Part shown: piece after piece, positions 38,097 to 46,860 of the stretch
How the letters are laid out: the number at the start of each line of letters is the position of its first letter
Position numbering within the stretch: position 1 is the first letter of the stretch
NCBI GenBank assembly: GCA_948579355.1
Contig: CAPAOV010000012.1
Coordinates: 7,973 to 71,972 of the forward strand
DNA: 64,000 nt
Source: an uncultured Eubacterium sp.
Lineage (GTDB): Bacteria; Bacillota; Clostridia; Lachnospirales; Lachnospiraceae
Direction of reading: 5' to 3'
Made by a program: the position numbers and the translations under genes
Notes under the pieces: model-generated
The model's database searches: none
What the model was told of the DNA's origin: nothing
What the model saw: the letters and a program-made list of their open reading frames with translations, nothing else

Positions 38097-38185
38097 GGAA
38101 TAACCCTCTTTTCTGCTTTCTTTTATCCTTCCAGCACTTATTGTAACGGACTTGTACAAATCTTTCAAGAATGATTAAAAAATGT

Positions 38186-38214
38186 TTGTGTCAGGTAATT
38201 TCATTTGTTATAAT
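38186..38214 (+). promoter_or_regulatory. Promoter of the large GH10 xylanase
   Basis: TTGTGT (38186-38191), a 17-bp spacer and a consensus TATAAT (38209-38214), 39 bp upstream of the ATG. Confidence 0.65.
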
Positions 38215-38253
38215 AAGGGAAATTAATCAAAAATCTTATAGAAAGGACTTGAT

Positions 38254-41200
38254 ATGATGAACAGTGGCAGGAAAACGAAACTTGCTCTTTTACTTTGTTT
38301 TGCATTAATGCTCTCCATGTTCTCCTCACCAGAGCAATTAATGGCAAAGAAAGTAAAACTGAAGTTAAACAAAAAGAAAGTTACCTTATATGTTGGAAAA
38401 AGTGTTCGCCTGAAAGTAAAGGGAACAAAGAAAAAGGCCAAATGGAAAAGCAATAAGAAAAAGGTAGCTACTGTTACTTCCAAAGGAAAAGTAAAAGCAA
38501 AGAAAAAAGGAAAAGCCCGAATCACAGCTAAAATAGGAAAGAAAAAACTGGTATGTCGGGTTACTGTTAAAAATAAAAAGATAACCAATACGGATTCAAC
38601 GGCAGCGGCAGGAGATTCGCAAGGGTTGCAATCCGGTGGAAATTCGACAGCAACGCCGACAGGTGGAGCACCAACAGGTTCGACAGACGGTGCGACATCT
38701 ACAGCTACGTCGACAGCGACGTCCACGTCCACAACGACATCCACAACGACAGCGACGTCCACAACGACAGCGACGTCCACAACGACAGCGACGTCCACAA
38801 CGACAGCGACATCCACATCGACAGCGACGTCCACGTCGACATCGACATCCACAACGACAGCCACGTCCACATCGACAGCGACATCCACATCGACAGCGAC
38901 ATCCACATCAACAGCGACGTCCACATCGACAGCGACGTCCACAGCAACGGACAATCCGTCCGAGATTCCGAAAGTGCCGGCGTTATCAACAAAGGTATCC
39001 TTTGACAACGGAACAGATGGTTTTGTGGCAGCAGGTAAGGCCGGCGTACAATTGAATGAGAATGGCTATCAGGGAAATTGTCTGGCGGTTGAAAACCGCA
39101 CAGCAGCAACCGACGGCGTCGTATATGCGGCAGAAAAGGATGTGGTGGCAGGTGGAAGCTACACCGTGCAGGGATATGTCAAATCCGACGCTGCTGAGGA
39201 TACTTTCAAATGCCTGTATCAGTTTGGCGATGCTACTGCCGATATCAAAGAGTTTACGTCGGTAGCGGTATCCGGAGAATGGGTGAAATTTCGGGGAACA
39301 TTTACGGTTCCGGCTAACTTTACCAAACTGGATATCCTGTTCCAGACAACGGGCACGGAATCATTCTATATTGATGAAGTAAGCATTTCTGAGATTGTAA
39401 GTATTAAGGATACATATGATAGTGTTTTTGGAATAATGGGAACCTGTATCAATCCTGACCAGTTAAGGGATGCGGAGACAATGAAGTATGTAAAAAACCA
39501 TTACTCCAGCGTAACTCTTGAAAACGATATGAAACCGGATTATATCCTTACTTCATGGCGTCCTGCAATCGACACGTCGTCGGCCCGAACAAAGACGGGA
39601 GATTATGTGATTCCAGACAGTTATAAGGAAAGCAAAGTACCGGCGCTCAATTATGATACGGTCGACGAGGTACTTAAAATTGCCAAAGCGAATGGAATAA
39701 AAGTACGTTATCATGTGTTAGTATGGCATGCGCAGTCTCCAGAATGGTTCTTTAAGGAGGATTACAGTAAGGAGGAAAGCGCCGCATATGTTTCGGAAGA
39801 GGTAATGTATGCCCGCATGGAAATGTATATCCGCAGCGTAATCCATCATGTGTATACGGTTGATGGTGGAGCCTATAAAGACGTAGTATATGCATGGGAT
39901 GTGGCAAACGAATATTTTAGTAATACGCCAGATGAAAACTGGTCTGCCGTATTTGGAAACCGAGAGGGAAATCTCAATAACAAGCCGCCATTTATTAAAA
40001 AAGCGTTTGAGATTGCCCATGATGAACTCGGGAAGTTTGCCTTAGCTGATTCGGTATCTCTGTTTTATAATGACTTTAATACTTATATGACAACGGATAA
40101 GATTATTGAAATGATACACTATATTAATTCCGACCAGAAAGTGTGTGATGGAATTGGTATGCAGAGTCACCTTGGCGTGACATTCCCTTCGGTAGACTGG
40201 TATGTGGAAACGGTTAAAAAGTTTGCGCAGGAGGGCTTTGAAGTACAAATTACCGAGTTGGATGTAGGCTGTAAGGAAGAGCTGCTGGAGACGGATGTGA
40301 CGGCTGCCTATGAGGAGCAGGCGCAATATGTCGGAGAACTTACGGAAAAACTCATTGAGTTACAGAAAACAATGGATTATCCGATTACCGGTATGACGTG
40401 GTGGGGAATGTATGATGGCCGGTCATGGCGGGAAAACCATGTATTGATGTTTGACAGCAGTCTGTATGACGCAAAACCATCGTATTTTGCCTTTATCGAG
40501 GCAGCCGGCGAAGTAGAAAAACCACTGCCGACATCAACGCCGGATGTCACTGCCGAGCCAACGGCAGATGTTACTGCTGAGCCGACAGAGGTACCAAAAT
40601 ATACACCGCCGGCAGAGACGGCGCCGCCGTTAGTCGGCTACGACTTTACAGATGAAAGTACTTATCATAATGAATCACCATCCGGTGCAACATCGACAGT
40701 AAATGACGACGGTTCAATAACGATTACGTTTACCGGCCAGTATGCGGCATTTAATTTCTATCTGCCGGATAATGCACAAAATTATTACAGTGATTATAAG
40801 TCAGTTGCGCTCACCTATACGAGCGAGGGAGGGGATTTAGGCCATGCCCTCTATGATACGGATATGAAAGGAATAGGCGGAGATGCCAACGCCGGAAAAC
40901 ATCCGGATTGGGGCAAAAAGGTTACCGCATCACCGGACGAAAAGAAGACACTTGTTTTCAATGTCACACCGGATTGCAAAGGCGGATGTATCCGCGGATT
41001 GCAGATATTTAATCCGAATGAGATGGCAGAGGGACAGAAGATTACAATAACCATATACGCGATTAAGTTCTGCGATAAGGAAAATCCGACAGAGGACGAT
41101 TTGAAGCTGCCGTCCGATTCAACGGAAGAACCGAAATATACACCGCCGGCAGAGACGGCGCCGCCGGTAGCCAGCTATGATTTTACGGATGAAAGCACAT

Positions 41201-41655
41201 ATCATAATGAATCTCCGGGGGGCGGCACCTCGAAAGTAAATGATGATGGCTCAATAACGATTACATTTAGCAGACAGTATGCGGCATTTAATTTCTATCT
41301 GCCGGACAATGCGCAGAATTATTACAGTAATTATAAATCTGTTGTTCTTACCTATACGAGTGAGGGAGGGGATTTAGGTCATGCCCTTTACGATACGGAT
41401 ATGGAAGGAATCGGTGGAAATCCCGAAGCCGGAAAACATCCGGACTGGGGCAGAAAGGTTACGGCGTCACCGGACGAAAAGAAGACACTTGTTATCAATG
41501 TCACACCGGATTGCAAGGGCGGATGTATCCGAGGTTTGCAAATATTTAATCCGAATGAGATGGCGGAAGGACAGACGATTACCATAACGATACATGCGAT
41601 TCGCTTCTGCGATAAAGAAAATCCGACGGAAGAGGACTATTTAGTAACGGGCTGA
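38254..41655 (+). CDS. Secreted multimodular endo-1,4-beta-xylanase (Big_2, CBM22-like, GH10, two repeated modules)
   Basis: A 1133-residue protein: signal peptide (1-31), lysine-rich Big_2-type domain (31-110), a Thr/Ser/Ala linker (about 118-232), a CBM22-like module (about 245-385, VSFDNGTDGF to FYIDEVSISEI), GH10 (about 388-755) and two copies of the LPDNAQNYYS module (about 785-950 and 965-1133). The GH10 acid/base is in YAWDVANEY (E near 553), the nucleophile in QITELDVG (E near 669), and HVLVWHAQSPEWFF is intact. It cuts the xylan backbone outside the cell. The repeated C-terminal modules link it to the array protein at 21.3-25.0 kb. GAAAGGA precedes the ATG. Confidence 0.94.
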   Translation: MMNSGRKTKLALLLCFALMLSMFSSPEQLMAKKVKLKLNKKKVTLYVGKSVRLKVKGTKKKAKWKSNKKKVATVTSKGKVKAKKKGKARITAKIGKKKLVCRVTVKNKKITNTDSTAAAGDSQGLQSGGNSTATPTGGAPTGSTDGATSTATSTATSTSTTTSTTTATSTTTATSTTTATSTTTATSTSTATSTSTSTSTTTATSTSTATSTSTATSTSTATSTSTATSTATDNPSEIPKVPALSTKVSFDNGTDGFVAAGKAGVQLNENGYQGNCLAVENRTAATDGVVYAAEKDVVAGGSYTVQGYVKSDAAEDTFKCLYQFGDATADIKEFTSVAVSGEWVKFRGTFTVPANFTKLDILFQTTGTESFYIDEVSISEIVSIKDTYDSVFGIMGTCINPDQLRDAETMKYVKNHYSSVTLENDMKPDYILTSWRPAIDTSSARTKTGDYVIPDSYKESKVPALNYDTVDEVLKIAKANGIKVRYHVLVWHAQSPEWFFKEDYSKEESAAYVSEEVMYARMEMYIRSVIHHVYTVDGGAYKDVVYAWDVANEYFSNTPDENWSAVFGNREGNLNNKPPFIKKAFEIAHDELGKFALADSVSLFYNDFNTYMTTDKIIEMIHYINSDQKVCDGIGMQSHLGVTFPSVDWYVETVKKFAQEGFEVQITELDVGCKEELLETDVTAAYEEQAQYVGELTEKLIELQKTMDYPITGMTWWGMYDGRSWRENHVLMFDSSLYDAKPSYFAFIEAAGEVEKPLPTSTPDVTAEPTADVTAEPTEVPKYTPPAETAPPLVGYDFTDESTYHNESPSGATSTVNDDGSITITFTGQYAAFNFYLPDNAQNYYSDYKSVALTYTSEGGDLGHALYDTDMKGIGGDANAGKHPDWGKKVTASPDEKKTLVFNVTPDCKGGCIRGLQIFNPNEMAEGQKITITIYAIKFCDKENPTEDDLKLPSDSTEEPKYTPPAETAPPVASYDFTDESTYHNESPGGGTSKVNDDGSITITFSRQYAAFNFYLPDNAQNYYSNYKSVVLTYTSEGGDLGHALYDTDMEGIGGNPEAGKHPDWGRKVTASPDEKKTLVINVTPDCKGGCIRGLQIFNPNEMAEGQTITITIHAIRFCDKENPTEEDYLVTG
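38696..38946 (+). repeat. Microsatellite-like Thr/Ser/Ala linker in the xylanase
   Basis: About 250 bp built from ACGTCCACA-, ACATCGACAGCG- and ACAACGACAGCG-type units encoding TST/TAT runs. The opposite strand is open for 261 codons only because of this composition. The repeat number is likely to vary between strains. Confidence 0.85.
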
Positions 41656-41693
41656 TACTTACAAGCGAATTTAATAAAAATGGAGGAGACATT

Positions 41694-42389
41694 ATGTTAG
41701 AACAATTAAAAAAAGAAGTTTATGAAGCAAATATGGAGCTGCAGCAAAAGGGAATGGTAATTTACACATGGGGAAATGTAAGCGGTATTGACCGTGAAAA
41801 TAACTATGTGGTTATTAAGCCGAGTGGTGTTGAATATGACGAACTGAAACCGGAAGATATGGTTGTCGTTGATTTTGAACAGAACGTCATTGAGGGAAAA
41901 TACCGTCCGTCTTCGGATACGGCCACTCATATTGAACTGTACAAAGCCTATCCGTCGCTTGCCGGAGTAGTACATACACATTCTACATGGGCAGTCACCT
42001 TTGCACAGGCAGGGATGTCCATTCCGGCATTGGGAACAACACACGCAGATTACTTTTATGGCGATATTCCATGTACAAGGGATTTAACAGCAGAAGAGAT
42101 TAACCTCGACTATGAGAGGAATACCGGAGTTGTCATTATTGAGACGATTGGAGATAAAGACCCGTTGGAAGTGCCGGGCATTGTCGTGAAGAACCACGGC
42201 CCGTTTTCATGGGGGACTTCTCCGGCAAATGCAGTATATAATGCAGTCGTACTTGATAAGGTAGCGGAAATGGCACATCATACGCTGACGCTCAATCCGC
42301 GCGTGAAGCGCGCACCGCAATATTTGATGGATAAGCATTATTTCAGAAAGCACGGAGCTAACGCTTATTATGGACAGGATAACCTTTAA
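41694..42389 (+). CDS. araD: L-ribulose-5-phosphate 4-epimerase
   Basis: A 231-residue class II aldolase-fold enzyme that converts L-ribulose 5-phosphate to D-xylulose 5-phosphate, the last dedicated step of L-arabinose use. Motifs: GNVSGIDR, KPSGVEYDEL, the zinc ligands in VHTHSTWAV and the AHHTLTLNP helix, and NHGPFSWG. Length and ending match the family. GGAGGAG precedes the ATG. It is directly downstream of the xylanase, so arabinose released from arabinoxylan is a sensible source; araA and araB are not in the window. Confidence 0.93.
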   Translation: MLEQLKKEVYEANMELQQKGMVIYTWGNVSGIDRENNYVVIKPSGVEYDELKPEDMVVVDFEQNVIEGKYRPSSDTATHIELYKAYPSLAGVVHTHSTWAVTFAQAGMSIPALGTTHADYFYGDIPCTRDLTAEEINLDYERNTGVVIIETIGDKDPLEVPGIVVKNHGPFSWGTSPANAVYNAVVLDKVAEMAHHTLTLNPRVKRAPQYLMDKHYFRKHGANAYYGQDNL

Positions 42390-43104
42390 TCAGGCTGCCG
42401 CAAGAATTTTAGGCAGAGAGCATGAAGAACACGGAATCGGAACGCTTGGGGAGAAAACATTGCATGCCATAATTAAAAATTATGTGGAACCGGATGAGGA
42501 CTACCATGAGGTTCCACTGGAGGGATATGTGGCGGATGTTTATCGGGAAGGGCATGTCATTGAGATACAGACGGCTAATTTCAACACAATGCGCAGAAAG
42601 TTAGCGACCTTTCTTCCCCTCTTTCCGGTGACGATTGTCTATCCGATACCGGCAACTAAATGGCTGCGCTGGATAGACGAAGAGACGGGCGAAGTGACGG
42701 AACGCCGCAAGTCGCCAAAAAGAGGTACGCCGCAGGCTATATTTCGTGAGTTGTATAAAATTAAAAATTTTTTAAGTGAGCCGAATTTGTCCATTCACAT
42801 ATTAATGATTGATATGGAGGAGTTTCGGCTCCTTAACGGTTGGAGCAAAGACCGCAAAAAAGGTTCCTGCCGCCATGACAGGGTACCAGTCGGACTGGTA
42901 GAAGAGCTTCATTTAGAAAGAGTGGAAGATTACCGGATGCTGATACCGCCCGAATTGGAACAATTTGATTCGAAAGAGTATGCAAAAGCCTGCCGTATTA
43001 CGGTAAAGCACGCGCAAATAGCACTGAATATATTATATTATCTGGGCATCGTGGAACGAGTAGGCAAAAGGGGGAACAGTTTTTTATATGAGGTCACGGA
43101 ATGA
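42370..43104 (+). CDS. Conserved hypothetical protein, possibly nuclease- or DNA-associated
   Basis: A 244-residue basic protein overlapping the araD end by 20 bp. The N-terminal half contains YVADVYREGHVIEIQTANF, which looks like a restriction-endonuclease-type core with an acidic residue and ExQ; the C-terminal part (EYAKACRITVKHAQIALNILYYLGIVERVGKRGNSFLYEV) resembles a winged helix. I do not know a named family for it, and the nuclease reading is only an inference. The only clear ribosome binding site is weak, so translation is probably coupled to araD. Confidence 0.65.
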   Translation: MDRITFNQAAARILGREHEEHGIGTLGEKTLHAIIKNYVEPDEDYHEVPLEGYVADVYREGHVIEIQTANFNTMRRKLATFLPLFPVTIVYPIPATKWLRWIDEETGEVTERRKSPKRGTPQAIFRELYKIKNFLSEPNLSIHILMIDMEEFRLLNGWSKDRKKGSCRHDRVPVGLVEELHLERVEDYRMLIPPELEQFDSKEYAKACRITVKHAQIALNILYYLGIVERVGKRGNSFLYEVTE

Positions 43105-43122
43105 GACGTGGCAATTCTCCCC

Positions 43123-44439
43123 TTATGAGTCCCGCTCCCTTGAAAGTGTCACGGTATCTTGAAGAACTTCCTGCCTGCCGTCTCGGAACCGGATAACAAT
43201 AGAATATGTGCCGCTATACATTTCCGTAAAAGGTATCGAAAGTGTGTAGCGGTATTTTTCGTATTGGGAATCACAGAGTGGCGGATTTGTCAAATCCAGT
43301 TCATACAGACGGTCTGCGCGGCTGAACACAATCTCCTGTATCTCATCGTTTGGTGTGTCAATGGACAGATTATTTCCGACTATTGAAAATGACAAACCAT
43401 ATGTTTCTTTCATGTACGCAAGGTTGACTGTACCGGTACTTTCTACAGAAGCTGCCTTATAAAGGGCGGGAGGAGAAAGCCATCCCGTCTCAGAATATTC
43501 TATTTTTTCCAATTTTTCTCCGGCTAAAACAAAGGCATCCAGTGAATCGCAGGCGATAGCCTGAAGATGTTCCGGCGTCAGTTTAGCGGGCTGCAAAATA
43601 TCTTCAGTTGAAAAATCCCCGGAAATACGCAAAATAGCTCCTGTTGTTCGGTCAATGGCGACAAGGAGCGTGTCCGCTCCATCCGGCGTGGGAATGACAA
43701 CGATAAGTTTACTCCGCTCGTCGCCCGTCTGATAGATTTTTCGGATTCCGGTACCTACATAACAGGTGTGATAGGTTCTTCCAAGTAAATCAATTTCGTG
43801 AATATGTGTTGGCATCGGTTTTGCACCGGTGCGCGTCCGCATTTTATCGTTGACAAGGAGAAAATGATTATCCGCAATCGGATACAATTCGCCATCGCGT
43901 GTGGGAATTGCCAGTAAATACCGGATATTGCCCTGTTTGTCTCGGAGGGATGGGTAAGTATAATCGGTGGGAAGTTCGTCTGTCTGCCACTCAAATGTCC
44001 GCACGCCTGCTTCGCTGCCGTCTTCCCGATAAAGCGTCAATGTAATTTCATTTTTGGCATTCGCATACAGTCCAAAGATTGGCGCTACGTGCGAAGTCAC
44101 GCATTCGTGATAGTCATAGTGAAAATCTTCCGATGCTGTCTCACAGTGAATATGGTAGGAAAGGCGGCAGGGACTGTCGGTATAAAAGATGGCCAGAGCA
44201 GTCAGCGGCGTAACTCCATATGGATTATGAATCAGCGTCATAGTATCAAATGTAATGGATGTATCGTGGCTGCGTATCCAGATTAAGTTATCTGCCCGGC
44301 GCGTCTTTTCCGCATAGGAAAGAGTTACGGGAATGGTGCTGGAAATCGTTTGGTTGCGGCGCAGCCGGTTCAGGCTCATGTAATCAATTTTATTAAAGGA
44401 CATATATCCTTTTATCCAATTTTTTATTCTTCCGGACAA
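43123..44439 (-). CDS. Divergent arylsulfotransferase-like protein lacking catalytic motifs
   Basis: A 438-residue protein whose first half aligns with the N-terminal part of the arylsulfotransferase-family protein at 55.0-57.0 kb: TFDTMTLIHNPYGVTPLTALAIF against TFDHMYVIRNPYGESPLVALALF, here split as HNPYGVTPLTALAIF and RNPYGESPLVALALF. It keeps propeller fragments (HIHEIDLLGR, VAIDRTTGAILRI) but lacks the DW-H block, the Arg 18 residues later and the QHA histidine, and is about 235 residues shorter. It is probably not an active sulfotransferase; a binding or structural role, or decay, is possible. The start is TTG at 44439 with AAAGGAGG. It diverges from the SGNH esterase gene. Confidence 0.7.
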   Translation of the reverse strand: MSGRIKNWIKGYMSFNKIDYMSLNRLRRNQTISSTIPVTLSYAEKTRRADNLIWIRSHDTSITFDTMTLIHNPYGVTPLTALAIFYTDSPCRLSYHIHCETASEDFHYDYHECVTSHVAPIFGLYANAKNEITLTLYREDGSEAGVRTFEWQTDELPTDYTYPSLRDKQGNIRYLLAIPTRDGELYPIADNHFLLVNDKMRTRTGAKPMPTHIHEIDLLGRTYHTCYVGTGIRKIYQTGDERSKLIVVIPTPDGADTLLVAIDRTTGAILRISGDFSTEDILQPAKLTPEHLQAIACDSLDAFVLAGEKLEKIEYSETGWLSPPALYKAASVESTGTVNLAYMKETYGLSFSIVGNNLSIDTPNDEIQEIVFSRADRLYELDLTNPPLCDSQYEKYRYTLSIPFTEMYSGTYSIVIRFRDGRQEVLQDTVTLSRERDS

Positions 44440-44578
44440 GGGAAAACCTCCTTTGTATAATATCGCATTGTATCATGATGTTTTGGACTGCTTTGTCTGG
44501 TTTAGCGCTCATCAAGCATTCAACCCTGACATCATGTAATCATTATAATACCTTAATTATGAAGAAAATATGTTTTTT

Positions 44579-44606
44579 TTGCAAGTCAAAAATGAAATTT
44601 TATAAT
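44579..44606 (+). promoter_or_regulatory. Promoter of the SGNH esterase gene
   Basis: TTGCAA (44579-44584), a 16-bp spacer and TATAAT (44601-44606), about 60 bp upstream of the GTG start. The 228-bp intergenic region otherwise holds a TTTAGCGCT motif at 44501 and no gene. Confidence 0.6.
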
Positions 44607-44667
44607 AGACGAATACATATATTTGGGGTTATAATAGTAAATAAAATCATGGAAAGGGGTAATAGAT

Positions 44668-46791
44668 GTGAAACGAATGCATCCTATAACAAAACGAATT
44701 CTTTCGCTTTTTTGCGTGGCTGCCGTGATAAGTTCTCTGGCAGCAGTTGCTGTCAACGTACATGACGGCAGGGCCGGAAGCAATGTGCGGACAACTTTGG
44801 CAGCGCAAAGCGAAACAATTGAAATGAAAGAAAAAACAGTTGTTCCGGAGGACGCCATCGGTATGTTCCGCCATGGCTTCGGCGGCGCCATAGGCGCGGG
44901 CCAGAAGAGATTATATAAAGTCTATAATGCCGGAACGATATCAAACACCAGCGAGGGGTTGAAATACACCGCCAAATCCGAAGATAGCAAAAATGGTGTC
45001 AAGACGGATATATCAGAATACATAAAAAAGGGTGTGAGCGGCGATGTTTTCGGCGCGTCCACGCGTGTTAAAGTCGTAAATTGGGGGGATGAGGCAAACC
45101 GTAATAATAAAGCGGAGTTGTTTATCGAGGTATACGATGCCAAGGGAAGTAAAAAGGCAACGTATCCGTTAGCCAGCGGAGGGCCGAACAGCGATGGTTC
45201 CAACCTGACGAGTGCAAACTCCAAAGTTGGGGCTGACTGGCTCAACACACTGCTCTCCGGTACAGCGGCTATTACCTATGACGATACGGACAGTATTTAT
45301 CTGTGCATTACGCAGAAGAATAAGTCGCAGGTATATGCGGATGTTTGTCTGTGGGGAAATATTTCCCGTTATACAGCGCCATCCCGTCTGCACATACAGA
45401 CTCCTCAATTTGACGAGGCGAATGGCAAAGTTTCTTTTTCCTTAGAAAATTTAACAGACAAAAATGTTGACTGCAAAATTACGATAAATCATTATAAGGA
45501 CAACAAACCATCTTCTGTCGATGAATATGATTTGGCCGTGCCGAGCGGAACGGAGAGTACGGACATTACTCTTGCGGCAGAAAAGGGAAGTCAGATAACG
45601 ATTAAGGATACAGATGGGACAACCTATTTTGAGCGATGGGAGCCGGGCTCTTATGACTGGGTCGGCACGTGGGCGAGTTCCCAGTTAGAAGCATCGGGAG
45701 ACAATCTGCCGCCGTCCGCTGGATTGGCGAATAATACATACCGTCAGTTTATCCGTACGTCAACAGGAGGAACGCAGCTCCGTCTGAAATTCTCCAACTT
45801 AAAGGGAACTTTTCCACTGGAAATCAAGTCCGTACATATTGCTGACCAGATAGATGTTACTTCATCGGATATTGATACTTCTACAGATACGAAAGTTACG
45901 TTTCAGGGTTCCGAGAGCGTGACGATTCCGGCAGGTGGAACCGTTATGTCCGATGTGATTGATTATGCAGTGAGACCATTGCAGCATATCGCTGTCACCT
46001 CATGGTTTGGCAAGGTGCCGGCTCAGATTACGAGTCATACCGGCGCCCGCTGCAATAACTATTTCGCCGAGGGGAACCGTGTTAGTGACAGTTTTCTTGG
46101 CGTTTCCACGCAAAAGGTGAGTTGGTATTTCCTCGAGGAAATGGACGTTATGTCACCAAAGACAAATGAGGCAATTGTCTGCTTTGGCGATTCGATAACC
46201 GACGGCTACGGAACGACGCCGGATAAGTACCAGCGCTGGACGGATAAGCTGGCCGAACAGTTGCAGGCGAATGCAAAGACGTCACATCTGTCCGTACTCA
46301 ATGAGGGTATAGGTGGAAACTCGATTTTCGGCGGTTTGGGAGATGCGGCAAAAGACCGTTTTGACAGGGATGTGCTGGATAAACCGGGTGTAAAATATGT
46401 TGTCATGTTAATCGGAATCAATGATATCGGTTATGCGAATGAGCTCTCGGTTGCTGATTCCCTCATTGCAGAGTACAAAAAGATGATTACAAAAGCGCGT
46501 GATAAAGGAATAAAAGTATATATGGCGACTATTTTACCATTTAAGGGAAACAGTTATTATTCGGCAAACGAGGGGCCGATACGCGAGCAAATCCGACAGA
46601 AAGTTAATCAATGGATTCTCAAAGAATCCGGAGCGGATGAAGTAATTGATTTGGCTGTAGCCATAGCTTCCGATACTGATTCGGAGAAGATGGCGATACA
46701 GTATGCCAACGATTATCTTCACCCAAATGCAAAAGGGTACGCTTATATCGGCGAGCTTGTTTATAAGGCAATTGCAAAGAATTATGAATAG
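44668..46791 (+). CDS. Secreted SGNH/GDSL-family esterase (probable acetyl-xylan or related carbohydrate esterase)
   Basis: A 707-residue protein: signal peptide (about 1-36), an N-terminal beta-sandwich of unknown family (about 50-235), a middle beta region (about 240-325), and an SGNH hydrolase domain (about 330-705). The nucleophile is in CFGDSITDGYG (Ser about 508), the oxyanion Gly and Asn in EGIGGNS and IGINDIG, and the Asp/His pair in NDYLHPNAKGY (about 685). Members of this fold deacetylate plant polysaccharides, which fits the neighbours. The start is GTG at 44668 with GAAAGGGG upstream. Confidence 0.82.
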   Translation: MKRMHPITKRILSLFCVAAVISSLAAVAVNVHDGRAGSNVRTTLAAQSETIEMKEKTVVPEDAIGMFRHGFGGAIGAGQKRLYKVYNAGTISNTSEGLKYTAKSEDSKNGVKTDISEYIKKGVSGDVFGASTRVKVVNWGDEANRNNKAELFIEVYDAKGSKKATYPLASGGPNSDGSNLTSANSKVGADWLNTLLSGTAAITYDDTDSIYLCITQKNKSQVYADVCLWGNISRYTAPSRLHIQTPQFDEANGKVSFSLENLTDKNVDCKITINHYKDNKPSSVDEYDLAVPSGTESTDITLAAEKGSQITIKDTDGTTYFERWEPGSYDWVGTWASSQLEASGDNLPPSAGLANNTYRQFIRTSTGGTQLRLKFSNLKGTFPLEIKSVHIADQIDVTSSDIDTSTDTKVTFQGSESVTIPAGGTVMSDVIDYAVRPLQHIAVTSWFGKVPAQITSHTGARCNNYFAEGNRVSDSFLGVSTQKVSWYFLEEMDVMSPKTNEAIVCFGDSITDGYGTTPDKYQRWTDKLAEQLQANAKTSHLSVLNEGIGGNSIFGGLGDAAKDRFDRDVLDKPGVKYVVMLIGINDIGYANELSVADSLIAEYKKMITKARDKGIKVYMATILPFKGNSYYSANEGPIREQIRQKVNQWILKESGADEVIDLAVAIASDTDSEKMAIQYANDYLHPNAKGYAYIGELVYKAIAKNYE

Positions 46792-46860
46792 AGGAGCAGA
46801 AAGTGGGGACAAAAAACGTTTGGTTTCCCGAATGTTAATGTTCTCGGAATGGAGGGTATC

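Noticed and set aside
38696..38946. Possible CRISPR-like tandem repeats
   Set aside because: Units are 6-12 bp, in frame and coding for Thr/Ser/Ala; there are no spacers and no cas genes.
38223..39008. 261-codon open frame on the minus strand with Val/Asp repeats
   Set aside because: It is the antisense of the Thr-rich linker and Ig-like domain of the xylanase; the openness follows from the repeat composition, with no ribosome site or known domain.
42370..43104. Calling this gene a restriction enzyme
   Set aside because: One loose EIQTANF-type motif and a winged-helix-like tail are not enough, and no methylase gene is nearby.
44501..44540. Remnant of the 13.3-kb repeat element upstream of the SGNH esterase
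   Set aside because: Only a short match (ACCCTxxCATCATGT-like) is seen, without inverted ends or hairpins, so chance similarity cannot be excluded.
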